From Bacteroidales bacterium UBA4772 (GTDB taxonomy: Bacteria; Bacteroidota; Bacteroidia; Bacteroidales; VadinHA17): a DNA stretch of 64,000 nucleotides. The translations under genes were made by a program, and so were the position numbers. Location: assembly GCA_002403305.1 (NCBI GenBank), contig DHHM01000023.1:1-64000 (forward strand), read 5' to 3'. The notes beneath the pieces are model-generated. The model ran no database searches. It worked only from the letters and a program-made list of their open reading frames with translations, and was not told the origin of the DNA. This document shows positions 24,868 to 33,247 of the stretch, piece after piece (the first letter of the stretch is position 1; each line of letters opens with the position of its first letter).

Positions 24868-27036
24868 GTGAAAAAAAGTGAAAATTTCTGGCGTCACTGG
24901 TTGCCCACATCGAAAAAGGAGTTGGAGGCGCTGGGATGGGAGAGGGCTGATGTCATACTTTTCAGCGGTGATGCCTATATAGACCATCCCTCCTTCGGGG
25001 CGGCGGTGATTGCCCGTGTACTGGAGGCTGCCGGCATGCGCGTTGCGGTGGTGCCGCAGCCCAACTGGCGCGATGACCTGCGCGACTTCTCCAAGCTGGG
25101 TGCACCGCGTTATTTCTTTGCTGTCACCGCCGGTAACATGGATTCGATGGTTAACCACTACACTGCTGCCCGCCGGCTGAGGTCAGACGATGCCTACACT
25201 CCGGCAGGGACGGCCGGCTTCCGGCCTGACTATGCCACGGTGGTATTTACACAGATACTTAAAAGGCTTTTTCCCGAGGTGCCGGTGGTTATCGGGGGTA
25301 TTGAAGCCTCAATGAGGAGGCTGATGCACTACGACTACTGGAAGAATTCCCTGGAGCCGTCGATTCTTGTCTCCAGCGGTGCCGACCTGCTGATATACGG
25401 CATGGCAGAGAAGGCGGTGACGGAACTGGCTCTCCGTGCCAGGCAGGGAGAGAGGGTAAATGGGATATTCGATCTGCCTCAGTCCGCATACCTCCTGCCT
25501 GCCGGGGAGATGCCCCCGCCGATGCCGGGGGTGAAGGATAAGGTTATGCACTCCTGCGGGGAGGTGATGAAGTCCCGCAAGGCCTATGCCGAGAACTTTG
25601 TCCTGTTTGAGAAGACAAGCAACAGTCCCGGGCCTGTCAGGCTGACAGAGCCGTGCGGCGAGAGGAGTGTGGTGGTCAATCCACCGTTTCCGCCGGCCAC
25701 GGAGGCAGAGATGGATGCGATTCATGAGCTGCCGTTCAATTATGCACCCCATCCCCGTTACGAACGGAAAGGCCCGATACCCGCCTGGGAGATGATACGG
25801 TTCTCGGTAAACATACACCGGGGCTGTTTCGGTGGCTGCAGCTTCTGCGCCATAGCAGCACACCAGGGTAAGTTTGTCAGCAGCCGTTCGGTGCTCTCCG
25901 TGCTTCGTGAGGTGGAACGTATCAGCACCATGCCGGGATTCAGGGGATACCTCACTGACCTGGGAGGTCCCTCGGCCAACATGTACAGGATGGAGGGGAG
26001 GGATAAGGAGAGGTGCAACAGGTGCGGCAGACCATCATGCATCTGGCCTTCCGTATGTGACAATCTCGACACCTCTCACAGGGAGTTGCTGGCGCTGTAC
26101 CGGAAGGTCAGTGCACTGCCGTACATTAAAAAGGCCTTTGTCGGGAGCGGGGTGAGGTATGACCTGCTGATGAAGGAGTTTAACGGCTCTGCAGGGAAAG
26201 ATGAAGAGCAATACCTGAAGGAGCTTATTCTCAATCACACCAGCGGCAGGCTGAAGGTTGCCCCAGAGCATACTGATGATGAGGTGCTTAACCTGATGCG
26301 GAAGAGCTCATTCAGCCACTTCAGGAGGCTGCGCAACAGGTTTCTGGAGATAGTGCATGCCAGCGGGGTGAAGTATGAACTGGTACCCTACTTTATGTCT
26401 GCGCATCCGGGCACAACAGAGCGGAAGATGGAAGCTCTGTCGCGCGAGCTGCATGAACTGGGAATGCATCCGGAGCAGGTGCAGGATTTCACTCCGACGC
26501 CGATGACGCTTGCAACGGCAATGTATTATCTTGGTTTCGACCCCTACAGCGGGAGAAAGGTCTATGTGGCCCGGGAGCCTGCGGAGAAAAAGAGGCAGAA
26601 GGAGTACTTTTTCAGTCGGCAGTCGGCAGTCGGCAGCCGGCACTCTTCAGTCACCAGCCGGCACTCTTCAGTCACCAGTCGGCAGTCGGCAGTCAGCAGC
26701 ACTCAAGCGGCAGGAAGAAGAATTCTGCCAGTGGTCGCAGAAGGGGTTCCGGACAGTAGATGGTTACTGATATTCCTTCAGTATGTCCTGCACATCATCC
26801 GGAGCCACCCTTCCGTAAGTTTTCTCACCGATGAGCACCACCGGGGCGAGTCCGCAGGCACCCACGCACCTGAGACTGGAGAGCGAGAATTTGCCGTCGG
26901 CGGTAGTCTGGCCCACCTGAATTGCCAGTTCCTTCTTGAATTCATCGAGCACCTTTTCTGCACCCCTAACGTAGCAGGCTGTGCCCATGCATATGCTTAT
27001 CGGGTGACGGCCCTTGGGAGTCATGGTGAAGAATGA
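24868..27036 (+). CDS. YgiQ family radical SAM protein with repeat-altered C-terminus
   Basis: A radical SAM/UPF0313 protein starting at GTG 24868; I see no better ATG. Residues 1-580 look normal: LPTSKKELEALGWERADVILFSGDAYIDHPSFG, the iron-sulfur motif CFGGCSFC near 320-327, LTDLGGPSANMY, VAPEHTDDEVL, and PYFMSAHPGTT near 515, ending in KKRQKEYFF. From 26613 the frame enters fourteen 7-bp repeats and then continues until 27036 through about 92 codons antisense to the hydrogenase gene hndA, which cannot be native. A more natural short basic tail (GRKKNSASGRRRGSGQ, stop at 26757-26759) is found in another frame just after the repeats. Repeat copy number thus decides the C-terminus. Catalytic parts are intact. 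Confidence 0.85.
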   Translation: MKKSENFWRHWLPTSKKELEALGWERADVILFSGDAYIDHPSFGAAVIARVLEAAGMRVAVVPQPNWRDDLRDFSKLGAPRYFFAVTAGNMDSMVNHYTAARRLRSDDAYTPAGTAGFRPDYATVVFTQILKRLFPEVPVVIGGIEASMRRLMHYDYWKNSLEPSILVSSGADLLIYGMAEKAVTELALRARQGERVNGIFDLPQSAYLLPAGEMPPPMPGVKDKVMHSCGEVMKSRKAYAENFVLFEKTSNSPGPVRLTEPCGERSVVVNPPFPPATEAEMDAIHELPFNYAPHPRYERKGPIPAWEMIRFSVNIHRGCFGGCSFCAIAAHQGKFVSSRSVLSVLREVERISTMPGFRGYLTDLGGPSANMYRMEGRDKERCNRCGRPSCIWPSVCDNLDTSHRELLALYRKVSALPYIKKAFVGSGVRYDLLMKEFNGSAGKDEEQYLKELILNHTSGRLKVAPEHTDDEVLNLMRKSSFSHFRRLRNRFLEIVHASGVKYELVPYFMSAHPGTTERKMEALSRELHELGMHPEQVQDFTPTPMTLATAMYYLGFDPYSGRKVYVAREPAEKKRQKEYFFSRQSAVGSRHSSVTSRHSSVTSRQSAVSSTQAAGRRILPVVAEGVPDSRWLLIFLQYVLHIIRSHPSVSFLTDEHHRGESAGTHAPETGEREFAVGGSLAHLNCQFLLEFIEHLFCTPNVAGCAHAYAYRVTALGSHGEE
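26613..26710. repeat. Heptamer tandem repeat within the 3' end of ygiQ
   Basis: Fourteen consecutive 7-bp units in perfect phase, all beginning CA. Five are CAGTCGG and the others are variants (CAGCCGG, CACTCTT, CAGTCAC, CAGTCAG, CAGCACT, CAAGCGG). A 21-bp higher-order unit (CAGCCGG, CACTCTT, CAGTCAC) occurs twice in tandem at 26634-26675. This is the same CAGTCGG family as in the composites at 6552 and 7783. It lies inside the reading frame, and because 7 is not a multiple of 3, gain or loss of a unit shifts the frame. Confidence 0.9.
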
Positions 27037-27246
27037 GTAGAAGGTCACCACTCCGTAGACCTGGGCTACAGTAATATTGAGTTTTGAGGCTACGGCCTCC
27101 TGTATCTCTGCCGGCAGGTAGCCGAAGTGTTTCTGAGTCTTGTGGAGGACATTTATCAGTTCTGACGGTTCGTTTCCGAATGAATCGCATATTTCGTTGA
27201 TTTTGTCAACATCTTCCTTTCTCAGTTCTATCTTTATACTTGACAT
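26764..27246 (-). CDS. hndA: NAD-linked hydrogenase subunit, NuoE/HndA-like [2Fe-2S] protein
   Basis: Electron-transfer subunit of 160 residues with a thioredoxin-like [2Fe-2S] fold. Helical N-terminus, then the YGVVTFYSFFTM strand, and the four cluster cysteines in CMGTACYVRG (near 86-91) and SLRCVGACGLAP (near 127-131). In HndABCD and HydABC enzymes this subunit passes electrons toward the flavin subunit. It is the last gene of the minus-strand operon, 31 bases after the catalytic subunit. Its complementary strand is read by the aberrant tail of ygiQ, so the two transcripts are antisense over about 270 bases. Confidence 0.9.
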   Translation of the reverse strand: MSSIKIELRKEDVDKINEICDSFGNEPSELINVLHKTQKHFGYLPAEIQEAVASKLNITVAQVYGVVTFYSFFTMTPKGRHPISICMGTACYVRGAEKVLDEFKKELAIQVGQTTADGKFSLSSLRCVGACGLAPVVLIGEKTYGRVAPDDVQDILKEYQ

Positions 27247-27277
27247 CTCGTTGAATATTAGATTAATGTTTCAGATC

Positions 27278-29056
27278 TCACTGCTTAACAATGATCTTCG
27301 CCTTCTTGTCAAAATAGTGCGTATGCAACAGGTGGTGTGCCTTCTCGCTGTTGGGTTCGCCAAGGAACTCCTTGTAGAGGTTGATGATGTACGGGTTCTC
27401 ATGTGAGACCCTGATGGGTTTGTTCTTATCCTCCTCATAGATAGCCCTGGCCCTGGCCTTGAGTATTGAAGAGTCGCCGTGATGCAGTGGCTGTCCGCCT
27501 CCGCCTATGCATCCTCCGGGGCAGGCCATAACCTCAATGGCATGGAATTTAGAGCGGCCGGCGCGTACATCGTCAAGCAGCTTGCGGGCGTTGCCAAGAC
27601 CGTGGGCTATGCCGATATTGAGCGGGAAGCCGTCAAAATCAATAGTAGCCTGTCTGACACCTTCCATTCCTCTGAGCTCATCGAAGTCGAGACGACTGAG
27701 CTTCTTTCCCGTATACAGTTCGTAAGCGGTACGTACCGCTGCCTCAATGACCCCGCCGGTGTTGCCGAAGATCACCCCGGCGCCGGTGGATTCACCCAGC
27801 GGCCTGTCAAAATCCGCATCCGGAAGGTTATTGAAGTCTATGTTGGCCTGCTTGATGAAGTGGGCCAGCTCACGTGTGGAGATGGAGAAGTCGACATCAG
27901 GGTTGCCGTCGACGGAGAATTCAGGTCTCTGGCTCTCATATTTCTTTGCCAGGCACGGCATGATGGAGACGACCACCATATCCTTGCGGCTGACATTGAT
28001 TTTTTCAGCAAAGTATGACTTGGCAATGGCGCCGAACATCTGCTGGGGCGACTTGGCCGTGGACGGGACATCCTTCAGGTCCGGGAAGTTATGCTCGAAG
28101 AAGTTGACCCATCCCGGACAGCATGATGTCAGTATGGGAATGTTGGCATCCTCATCTCCGTTGAGGAACTTGCCCAGCCTGGCAAGAAGCTCTGTGCCCT
28201 CTTCCATTATTGTAAGGTCGGCAGCAAAGTCAGTGTCGAAGACATAATCGAACCCGAGCTCTTTCAGGGCAGAGACAAGTTTGCCCGTGACCAGCGATCC
28301 CGGTTTCATGCCGAACTCTTCACCGAGGGCAGCACGTACGGCGGGTGCGGTCTGAACCACTACTGTCTTTGAGGGATCGGCGATGGCGCGAAGCACATCA
28401 CCGGTATGATCCACTTCTGTCAGAGCACCTGTGGGGCAGACGGCGACGCACTGGCCGCAGTATGTACAGGGTGAGTATTCGAGGTTCTGCTCGAAGGCAG
28501 GAGCAACTACGGCCATGAAGCCCCTGTTCACTGCTGAGAGGGCGCCGACGGTCTGTACCTCGTTGCACATCATCTCACAACGGCGGCACATGATGCACTT
28601 GTCGAGGTCGCGTATGATTGAGGGTGAGGTATCCTTCCGGTATGTCGACATCTCTGCAATCTCCTGTCCGGGGATCTCCCTGATGCCCAGTCTTATAGCC
28701 ATATCCTGCAGCTCGCAGTTACCTGACTTGGGGCATATGAGGCAATCTTTCGGATGATCTGAGAGGATGAACTCCATCACCGTCCTGCGGGCGTTCATGA
28801 CCCTGGGGGTGTGGGTGCGGACAACCGCTCCCTCATCACATCTGGTGATACATGCCGGAGAGAGGTTCCTGCGTCCCTGCACCTCTACGACGCATATCCT
28901 GCAACCTCCCGGTTTGTTTTCGATATTCAGGTCGTCGAGCTTCATGTGGCAGAGGGTAGGTATGTCAATACCCATCCTGCGTGCGGCACTGAGTATGGTG
29001 GTGCCCTTCTCGATTTCTATCTGCTTGTTGTCTATGGTAAGCTTTATTGTTTCCAT
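27278..29056 (-). CDS. hndD: [FeFe] hydrogenase catalytic subunit, NAD-linked (HndD/HydA type)
   Basis: Catalytic subunit that makes or uses H2 at the H-cluster. The start is set at METIKL because GAGGGAG lies 7 bases upstream; ATGs at 29062 and 29074 are possible. About 592 residues. N-terminal [2Fe-2S] domain (CHMKLDDLNIENKPGGCRIC), a His-ligated [4Fe-4S] site (HPKDCLICPKSGNC), and two ferredoxin clusters (CIMCRRCEMMC, CTYCGQCVAVCPTG). H-cluster motifs follow: L1 TSCCPGW near 306, L2 MPCLAKKYE, L3 MACPGGCIGGGG near 490. The proton-path Cys of the TSCCPGW motif is present, so the enzyme should be active. Maturases HydEFG are not in the window. Confidence 0.95.
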   Translation of the reverse strand: METIKLTIDNKQIEIEKGTTILSAARRMGIDIPTLCHMKLDDLNIENKPGGCRICVVEVQGRRNLSPACITRCDEGAVVRTHTPRVMNARRTVMEFILSDHPKDCLICPKSGNCELQDMAIRLGIREIPGQEIAEMSTYRKDTSPSIIRDLDKCIMCRRCEMMCNEVQTVGALSAVNRGFMAVVAPAFEQNLEYSPCTYCGQCVAVCPTGALTEVDHTGDVLRAIADPSKTVVVQTAPAVRAALGEEFGMKPGSLVTGKLVSALKELGFDYVFDTDFAADLTIMEEGTELLARLGKFLNGDEDANIPILTSCCPGWVNFFEHNFPDLKDVPSTAKSPQQMFGAIAKSYFAEKINVSRKDMVVVSIMPCLAKKYESQRPEFSVDGNPDVDFSISTRELAHFIKQANIDFNNLPDADFDRPLGESTGAGVIFGNTGGVIEAAVRTAYELYTGKKLSRLDFDELRGMEGVRQATIDFDGFPLNIGIAHGLGNARKLLDDVRAGRSKFHAIEVMACPGGCIGGGGQPLHHGDSSILKARARAIYEEDKNKPIRVSHENPYIINLYKEFLGEPNSEKAHHLLHTHYFDKKAKIIVKQ

Positions 29057-29073
29057 CGTCATTCTCCCTCTCA

Positions 29074-30867
29074 TTAGTTGATTAGCACAGCGCCGAATTT
29101 ACATCTCTCGAAGCAGGCATCGCATTTGATACATTTCTCCTGGTCAATGAAGTGCGGCTCCTTGCGCTCTCCGCTGATGGCATTGACGGGGCATCCCCTG
29201 GCACATGCCGTGCATCCGACGCACTTCTCTTCGATAATGGTATACTTCATCAGGTCGCGGCATGATCCGGCAGGACATCTCTTCTCTGTGACATGGGCCA
29301 TATACTCATCCATGAAGTTGTCCATGGTTGAAAGGACGGGGTTGGGTGATGTCTGTCCGAGTCCGCAGAGTGAGGTGTCCTTGATGACAAGGCACATGTT
29401 CCTGAGCCTGTCGAGGTCAGCGGGGGTGCCGTTACCTTTGGTGATATGAGTAAGCAGCTCGTAAATCCTCTTGTTTCCGATACGGCAGGGAGCGCATTTG
29501 CCGCAGGACTCCTCCACGGTAAATTCCAGGAAGAATTTTGCGATGGAGACCATGCAGTCGTCTTGATCCATGACTATCATTCCTCCTGATCCCATCATCG
29601 AACCGGCGGCAACCAGGTTGTCAAAGTCGATGGGAGTGTCGAGGTGATGTTCGGTAAGGCATCCGCCCGAGGGGCCTCCTGTCTGTACAGCCTTGAACTT
29701 CTTGCCGTTCTTGATGCCACCGCCTATCTCAAAAATGATTTCACGCAGTGTGATGCCCATGGGCACTTCGATGAGTCCCACGTTGTTGATCTTGCCGGCG
29801 AGGGCGAATACCTTCGTTCCCTTTGATTTCTCCGTTCCGATTGAAGAGAACCATTCCCATCCCTTGTTGATGATTACCGGGACGCTGGCAAATGTCTCGA
29901 CGTTGTTGACGTTGGAGGGTTTGCCCATGAATCCGCTTTCGGCAGGGAAGGGAGGTTTGTTTGTGGGTTCACCGCGCAAGCCCTCCATGGAGTGGATAAG
30001 GGCTGTCTCTTCGCCGCAGACAAATGCTCCCGCGCCGTAGCGGAGGTCGATGTCAAAGCTGAAGTCGCTTCCCAGGATGTTGTTGCCAAGCAGGCCGTAG
30101 TCACGTGCCTGGCCGATGGCTATCTTCAGCCGCTGTATTGCCAGCGGGTATTCGGCACGGATGTAGATGAGTCCTTTCGTGGCGCCGATAGCATATCCGC
30201 AGATAGCCATTGCCTCGAGGACGGAGTGGGGATCGCCTTCCAGCACCGAGCGGTCCATGAATGCGCCCGGGTCACCCTCGTCGGCGTTACATACAACATA
30301 TTTCTGGTCAGCCCGGTTTTTAGAGGCTATCTCCCATTTGAGTCCGGTGGGGAAGCCGGCTCCGCCGCGTCCGCGCAGCCCGGATTTCTTGATGACGTCG
30401 ATCACATCGGCAGCGGTGTATTCCGCGACACACTTCCCGATGGCGGCATAGCCTTCGCGGGCGATGTATTCATTGACGTTTTCAGGGTTGATGGAGCCGC
30501 AGTTGCGGAGTGCGATGCGTATCTGCTTCCGGTAGGAGCCCATCTGCCTTGGATCTCTTACATGCTCACCGGTGGAGGGGTTGACGTAGAGCAGACGCTG
30601 TACCGGTTTGCCCTTAATGACATGCTCGGCCACGATGACTGCAGCATCCTCCGGTTTGACCTGCACATAAAAGGCATTGTCAGGCATAACCTTAACGACA
30701 GGCCCTTTTTCGCACAGACCGAAACAGCCTGTCATTATTACCTGTACCTCGTTACCAAGGCCCTTTTCTTCAAGTTCTCTCTTCAGGCTCTCAGCTATGA
30801 GAGCGCTTTCCGAGGCGCGACAGCTTGTCCCGCCACATACCAGAAGGTGCATTCTGAATTTTGACAT
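29074..30867 (-). CDS. hndC: NADH-binding flavin subunit of the hydrogenase (NuoF/HndC/HydB-like)
   Basis: 597-residue subunit carrying FMN and the NAD(H) site. N-terminal thioredoxin-like [2Fe-2S] domain (VCGGTSCRAS, MTGCFGLC, about 10-55). The NuoF core at about 125-460 has SGLRGRGGAGFPTGLKWE, NADEGDPGAFMDR, YGAGAFVCGEETALIHSMEG and an SLBB region. The [4Fe-4S] motif ESCGKCAPCRIG lies near 468-479. The C-terminus has two ferredoxin clusters (CVGCTACARGCP, CIKCDACFERCK). The extra N- and C-terminal clusters match electron-bifurcating HydB/HndC rather than complex I NuoF. Its TAA overlaps the upstream-most ATG of the next gene. Confidence 0.95.
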   Translation of the reverse strand: MSKFRMHLLVCGGTSCRASESALIAESLKRELEEKGLGNEVQVIMTGCFGLCEKGPVVKVMPDNAFYVQVKPEDAAVIVAEHVIKGKPVQRLLYVNPSTGEHVRDPRQMGSYRKQIRIALRNCGSINPENVNEYIAREGYAAIGKCVAEYTAADVIDVIKKSGLRGRGGAGFPTGLKWEIASKNRADQKYVVCNADEGDPGAFMDRSVLEGDPHSVLEAMAICGYAIGATKGLIYIRAEYPLAIQRLKIAIGQARDYGLLGNNILGSDFSFDIDLRYGAGAFVCGEETALIHSMEGLRGEPTNKPPFPAESGFMGKPSNVNNVETFASVPVIINKGWEWFSSIGTEKSKGTKVFALAGKINNVGLIEVPMGITLREIIFEIGGGIKNGKKFKAVQTGGPSGGCLTEHHLDTPIDFDNLVAAGSMMGSGGMIVMDQDDCMVSIAKFFLEFTVEESCGKCAPCRIGNKRIYELLTHITKGNGTPADLDRLRNMCLVIKDTSLCGLGQTSPNPVLSTMDNFMDEYMAHVTEKRCPAGSCRDLMKYTIIEEKCVGCTACARGCPVNAISGERKEPHFIDQEKCIKCDACFERCKFGAVLIN

Positions 30868-30887
30868 TATACTGCTTCTCCCTGTTA

Positions 30888-31280
30888 TTAGTCTATTTTT
30901 TCATAGTTAACCGGTATGATTCCTTCAACCAGTTCACCGTTCCTGATGTATTTCTCAATGATCTCGTCGGCTCTTTTTCTGTCGACAAAACCGTAGACGA
31001 CAGGGTCCTGTCCCGGTAGCTGTACCTCCACGGTAGGCTCAGCATAGCAGTAGCCCATGCATCCTGTCTGGGTGACGACGGCGCCGATGCCTCTTTTGTC
31101 AAGCTCCTCAATGAAGAAGTCCATTATCGGCCGTGCGCCCGATGCGATTCCGCAGGTTGCCATGGCAACCCTCACCTGAACGACTGCTTCCGGGCTGCCA
31201 TCTGTGGCTCTCATATCGAGTTGTGCCTTGGTCTCTATCCGGACTTTCTCCAGGTCTGCAATTGATTTGAGTTTTTCCAT
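30888..31280 (-). CDS. hndB: Hydrogenase accessory [2Fe-2S] ferredoxin subunit (HndB-like)
   Basis: First gene of the operon; 130 residues. Thioredoxin-like ferredoxin with cluster cysteines in VAMATCGIASGAR (near 44) and VVTQTGCMGYCYAEP (near 73-77); only three Cys are in clear positions. HndB in Desulfovibrio-type NADP-reducing hydrogenase looks the same, and its exact task is not settled. The gene follows a 138-nt leader from the predicted promoter and is 20 bases upstream of hndC. Confidence 0.85.
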   Translation of the reverse strand: MEKLKSIADLEKVRIETKAQLDMRATDGSPEAVVQVRVAMATCGIASGARPIMDFFIEELDKRGIGAVVTQTGCMGYCYAEPTVEVQLPGQDPVVYGFVDRKRADEIIEKYIRNGELVEGIIPVNYEKID

Positions 31281-31424
31281 TTCTGATGATGGTTTTAACT
31301 GCTTCTGACTCCTGTCAAGTAGTATGGCTGCTAACTTAATGTGTTACTTCTTACAAATACCTAAGAATTATCACTCCTTCACTTGATATTTATCTGTACA
31401 GCTTCCGGGAATACAAAAGCGATG

Positions 31425-31432
31425 CAAATATA
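31425..31432 (-). promoter_or_regulatory. Hydrogenase operon promoter -7 element
   Basis: Read on the minus strand the octamer is TATATTTG, an exact TAnnTTTG match. Transcription from here would give a leader of about 140 nt before hndB. The expected -33 region coincides with the first Rex-like palindrome, so no clean TTTG is seen. Confidence 0.5.
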
Positions 31433-31440
31433 ATAATTAA

Positions 31441-31473
31441 TGTTATATTTATAACAGTGTTAATAAAATAACA
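31441..31473. promoter_or_regulatory. Two tandem Rex-like operators upstream of the hydrogenase operon
   Basis: Two inverted repeats with the same pattern, TGTTA-N6-TAACA, lie side by side at 31441-31456 and 31458-31473, offset by 17 bp. They sit directly upstream of the TATATTTG -7 element. The redox repressor Rex is known to bind TTGTTAnnnnnnTAACAA-like sites and to control hydrogenase and fermentation genes according to NADH/NAD+. The match of both half-sites and spacing in both copies makes this the best regulatory signal in the window. Rex itself is not encoded here. Confidence 0.6.
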
Positions 31474-31528
31474 CAAAATTAAATCAACTTGCTTTGATGT
31501 CAGCAGTCCAGAGTGTGTATATTATTTA

Positions 31529-33157
31529 TTATCTTAATTTTGCAAACTCTGACCCGGGTTTCCACTGAGGCCTGATATCGTTTGTTACAATCCTGTAACC
31601 GACTTCAAAAACAGCCCTGGCGTCTTCAACGATGCCGTCGAAATCCATTTCCGGGTAGTAATTGTCAGCTGGTTTATGGTACCGGTTTGTGATGTAATCC
31701 TTCTCCTGAGCGGCAGCCCACTCCTTTCCGAACTCTCTGCTGTCGCAGTTGCCGCGGGCGAAGAGGGCCGGGACTCCTATCTGTGCAAAGGGGAAGTGGT
31801 CTGACCGGAAGTACATTCCTGTTTCGGGATTGGGATCAGGGGTGATGTATCTACCCTGTTTCGCTATTGCTTCGGCTAGCATATCGTCGAGTTGCGACTG
31901 TCCGTAGCCCGTAATCATGATATCCTTCATTCTTCCCATCGGCAGAAGGAGATCGTTGTTGAATGCGGCGACGATATTTTCCGTTTTAACCGGAGGATTG
32001 GCGGCGAACCAGGAGGATCCGAGAAGTCCCTGTTCTTCGGCGGTGGGGAAGAAGAGTATAACCGACCTCGCCGGTTTCTCCTTGATTGAGGCGAAAGCTT
32101 CGCCGATCTCAAAGGCCCAGGCCATGGAGGTGCAGTTGTCAACGGCACCGTTGTATATTGAATCTCCGTTTTCAGGTTCGCCTATTCCAAAGTGATCCCA
32201 GTGTGCCGAAATGACGATGCATTCTTCAGGCGTGCTGCTGCCACGAAGAATGCCTGCCACATTCAGTGAGCTGTCTCTCCTGTGACTGTTTGCTATGGTC
32301 ATTGAGATGCTGGCGCCCATGGGAAAACCTGCAAAGTCTGCAGCGCATGCCTCTGCCCGCAGGCTCTCTACATCATGCCCCACTGCACTGAAGATCCTCT
32401 CTGCGGCCTCTGCACTGAACCACCCGGTCACAGGGCACGGCGGTGTATCCTCTTCAGCCTGTTCCATGTAAAGCCCGGGAGAGATGGAGCTCTTCCTCGG
32501 TATGGAGTAGTCGTAGCCGGCTCCGACAGTCTCATGGACTATCAGTATTGCTGTGGCACCCTGTCTTGCCGCCTCCTCATACTTGTAGGTCCACCGACCG
32601 TAGTAGGTCATCTCCCTTCCCTTGAAGAGTGTTGTATCGCCGGTATAGAGTCCGGGATCGTTGACCAGGACCACGGCACATTTCCCCCTGACATCCAGAC
32701 CGGCGTAGTCGTTCCGGCCATATTCGGGTGCTACAATGCCAAACCCGCAGAAGATCATGGGAATCTCCACAAGCTCCACCAGCTGCTTCATGGACGGGGA
32801 TTCGACAGCGATATCATCGGGTGCTGTAAAATCTATCTTTCTGAGGCCGGCAGTGACTGTCACCATGCCGGTGACTCTGGAGGTAACCTCCACCATCGGT
32901 ACGTTCTGGAACCAGCTCTCTCCGAACGCCGGAGCAAACCCTATTTTTTCCAGCTCCGTGGCCAGGTATGCAACCGTGAGAGTCTCGCCGCCGGTAAAGG
33001 GCTTTCTGCCCATGTAGCTGTCGGACCCAAGTGTCTGTACGTAATCGCGCAGCTCATCGGCAGTGATGGTGTCAGATGCCCTTCTGAGGGAGCTCTCTCC
33101 GGTGCAGGCTGCAACCAGCAGGATGCATGTGATGACAGGTAGGATCAGTTTTTTCAT
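31529..33157 (-). CDS. M28 family zinc metallopeptidase, lipoprotein
   Basis: Exported aminopeptidase-like protein of 542 residues. The N-terminus has a lipobox, LVAAC (Cys near 18), so it is probably lipid-anchored in the periplasm or outer membrane. A PA-type insertion domain lies at about 110-260 (GIVAPEYGRNDYAGLDVRGKCAVVLVNDPG). The M28 core at about 290-520 has the zinc ligands: ISAHWDHFG, NGAVDNCTSMAWAFEIG, PTAEEQGLLGS, and a late Asp/His region MYFRSDHFPFA. All motif residues are present, so it should be active. Followed by a 248-base promoter gap for the hydrogenase operon. Confidence 0.9.
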   Translation of the reverse strand: MKKLILPVITCILLVAACTGESSLRRASDTITADELRDYVQTLGSDSYMGRKPFTGGETLTVAYLATELEKIGFAPAFGESWFQNVPMVEVTSRVTGMVTVTAGLRKIDFTAPDDIAVESPSMKQLVELVEIPMIFCGFGIVAPEYGRNDYAGLDVRGKCAVVLVNDPGLYTGDTTLFKGREMTYYGRWTYKYEEAARQGATAILIVHETVGAGYDYSIPRKSSISPGLYMEQAEEDTPPCPVTGWFSAEAAERIFSAVGHDVESLRAEACAADFAGFPMGASISMTIANSHRRDSSLNVAGILRGSSTPEECIVISAHWDHFGIGEPENGDSIYNGAVDNCTSMAWAFEIGEAFASIKEKPARSVILFFPTAEEQGLLGSSWFAANPPVKTENIVAAFNNDLLLPMGRMKDIMITGYGQSQLDDMLAEAIAKQGRYITPDPNPETGMYFRSDHFPFAQIGVPALFARGNCDSREFGKEWAAAQEKDYITNRYHKPADNYYPEMDFDGIVEDARAVFEVGYRIVTNDIRPQWKPGSEFAKLR

Positions 33158-33247
33158 TAGATTATTTTTTTATTATCTCATTGGTCGAATGGAACTTACG
33201 TGAATTGAATAATCAACTGCTTATATGAATCACTGCTTATGCAGTTT

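Noticed and set aside
29992..30864. 290-codon open frame on the plus strand opposite hndC
   Set aside because: It mirrors the codon bias of the real minus-strand gene, shows no domain and has no promoter or neighbour logic.
32375..33142. 255-codon plus-strand frame opposite the M28 peptidase
   Set aside because: Antisense shadow. The minus frame carries full M28 motifs and a lipobox.
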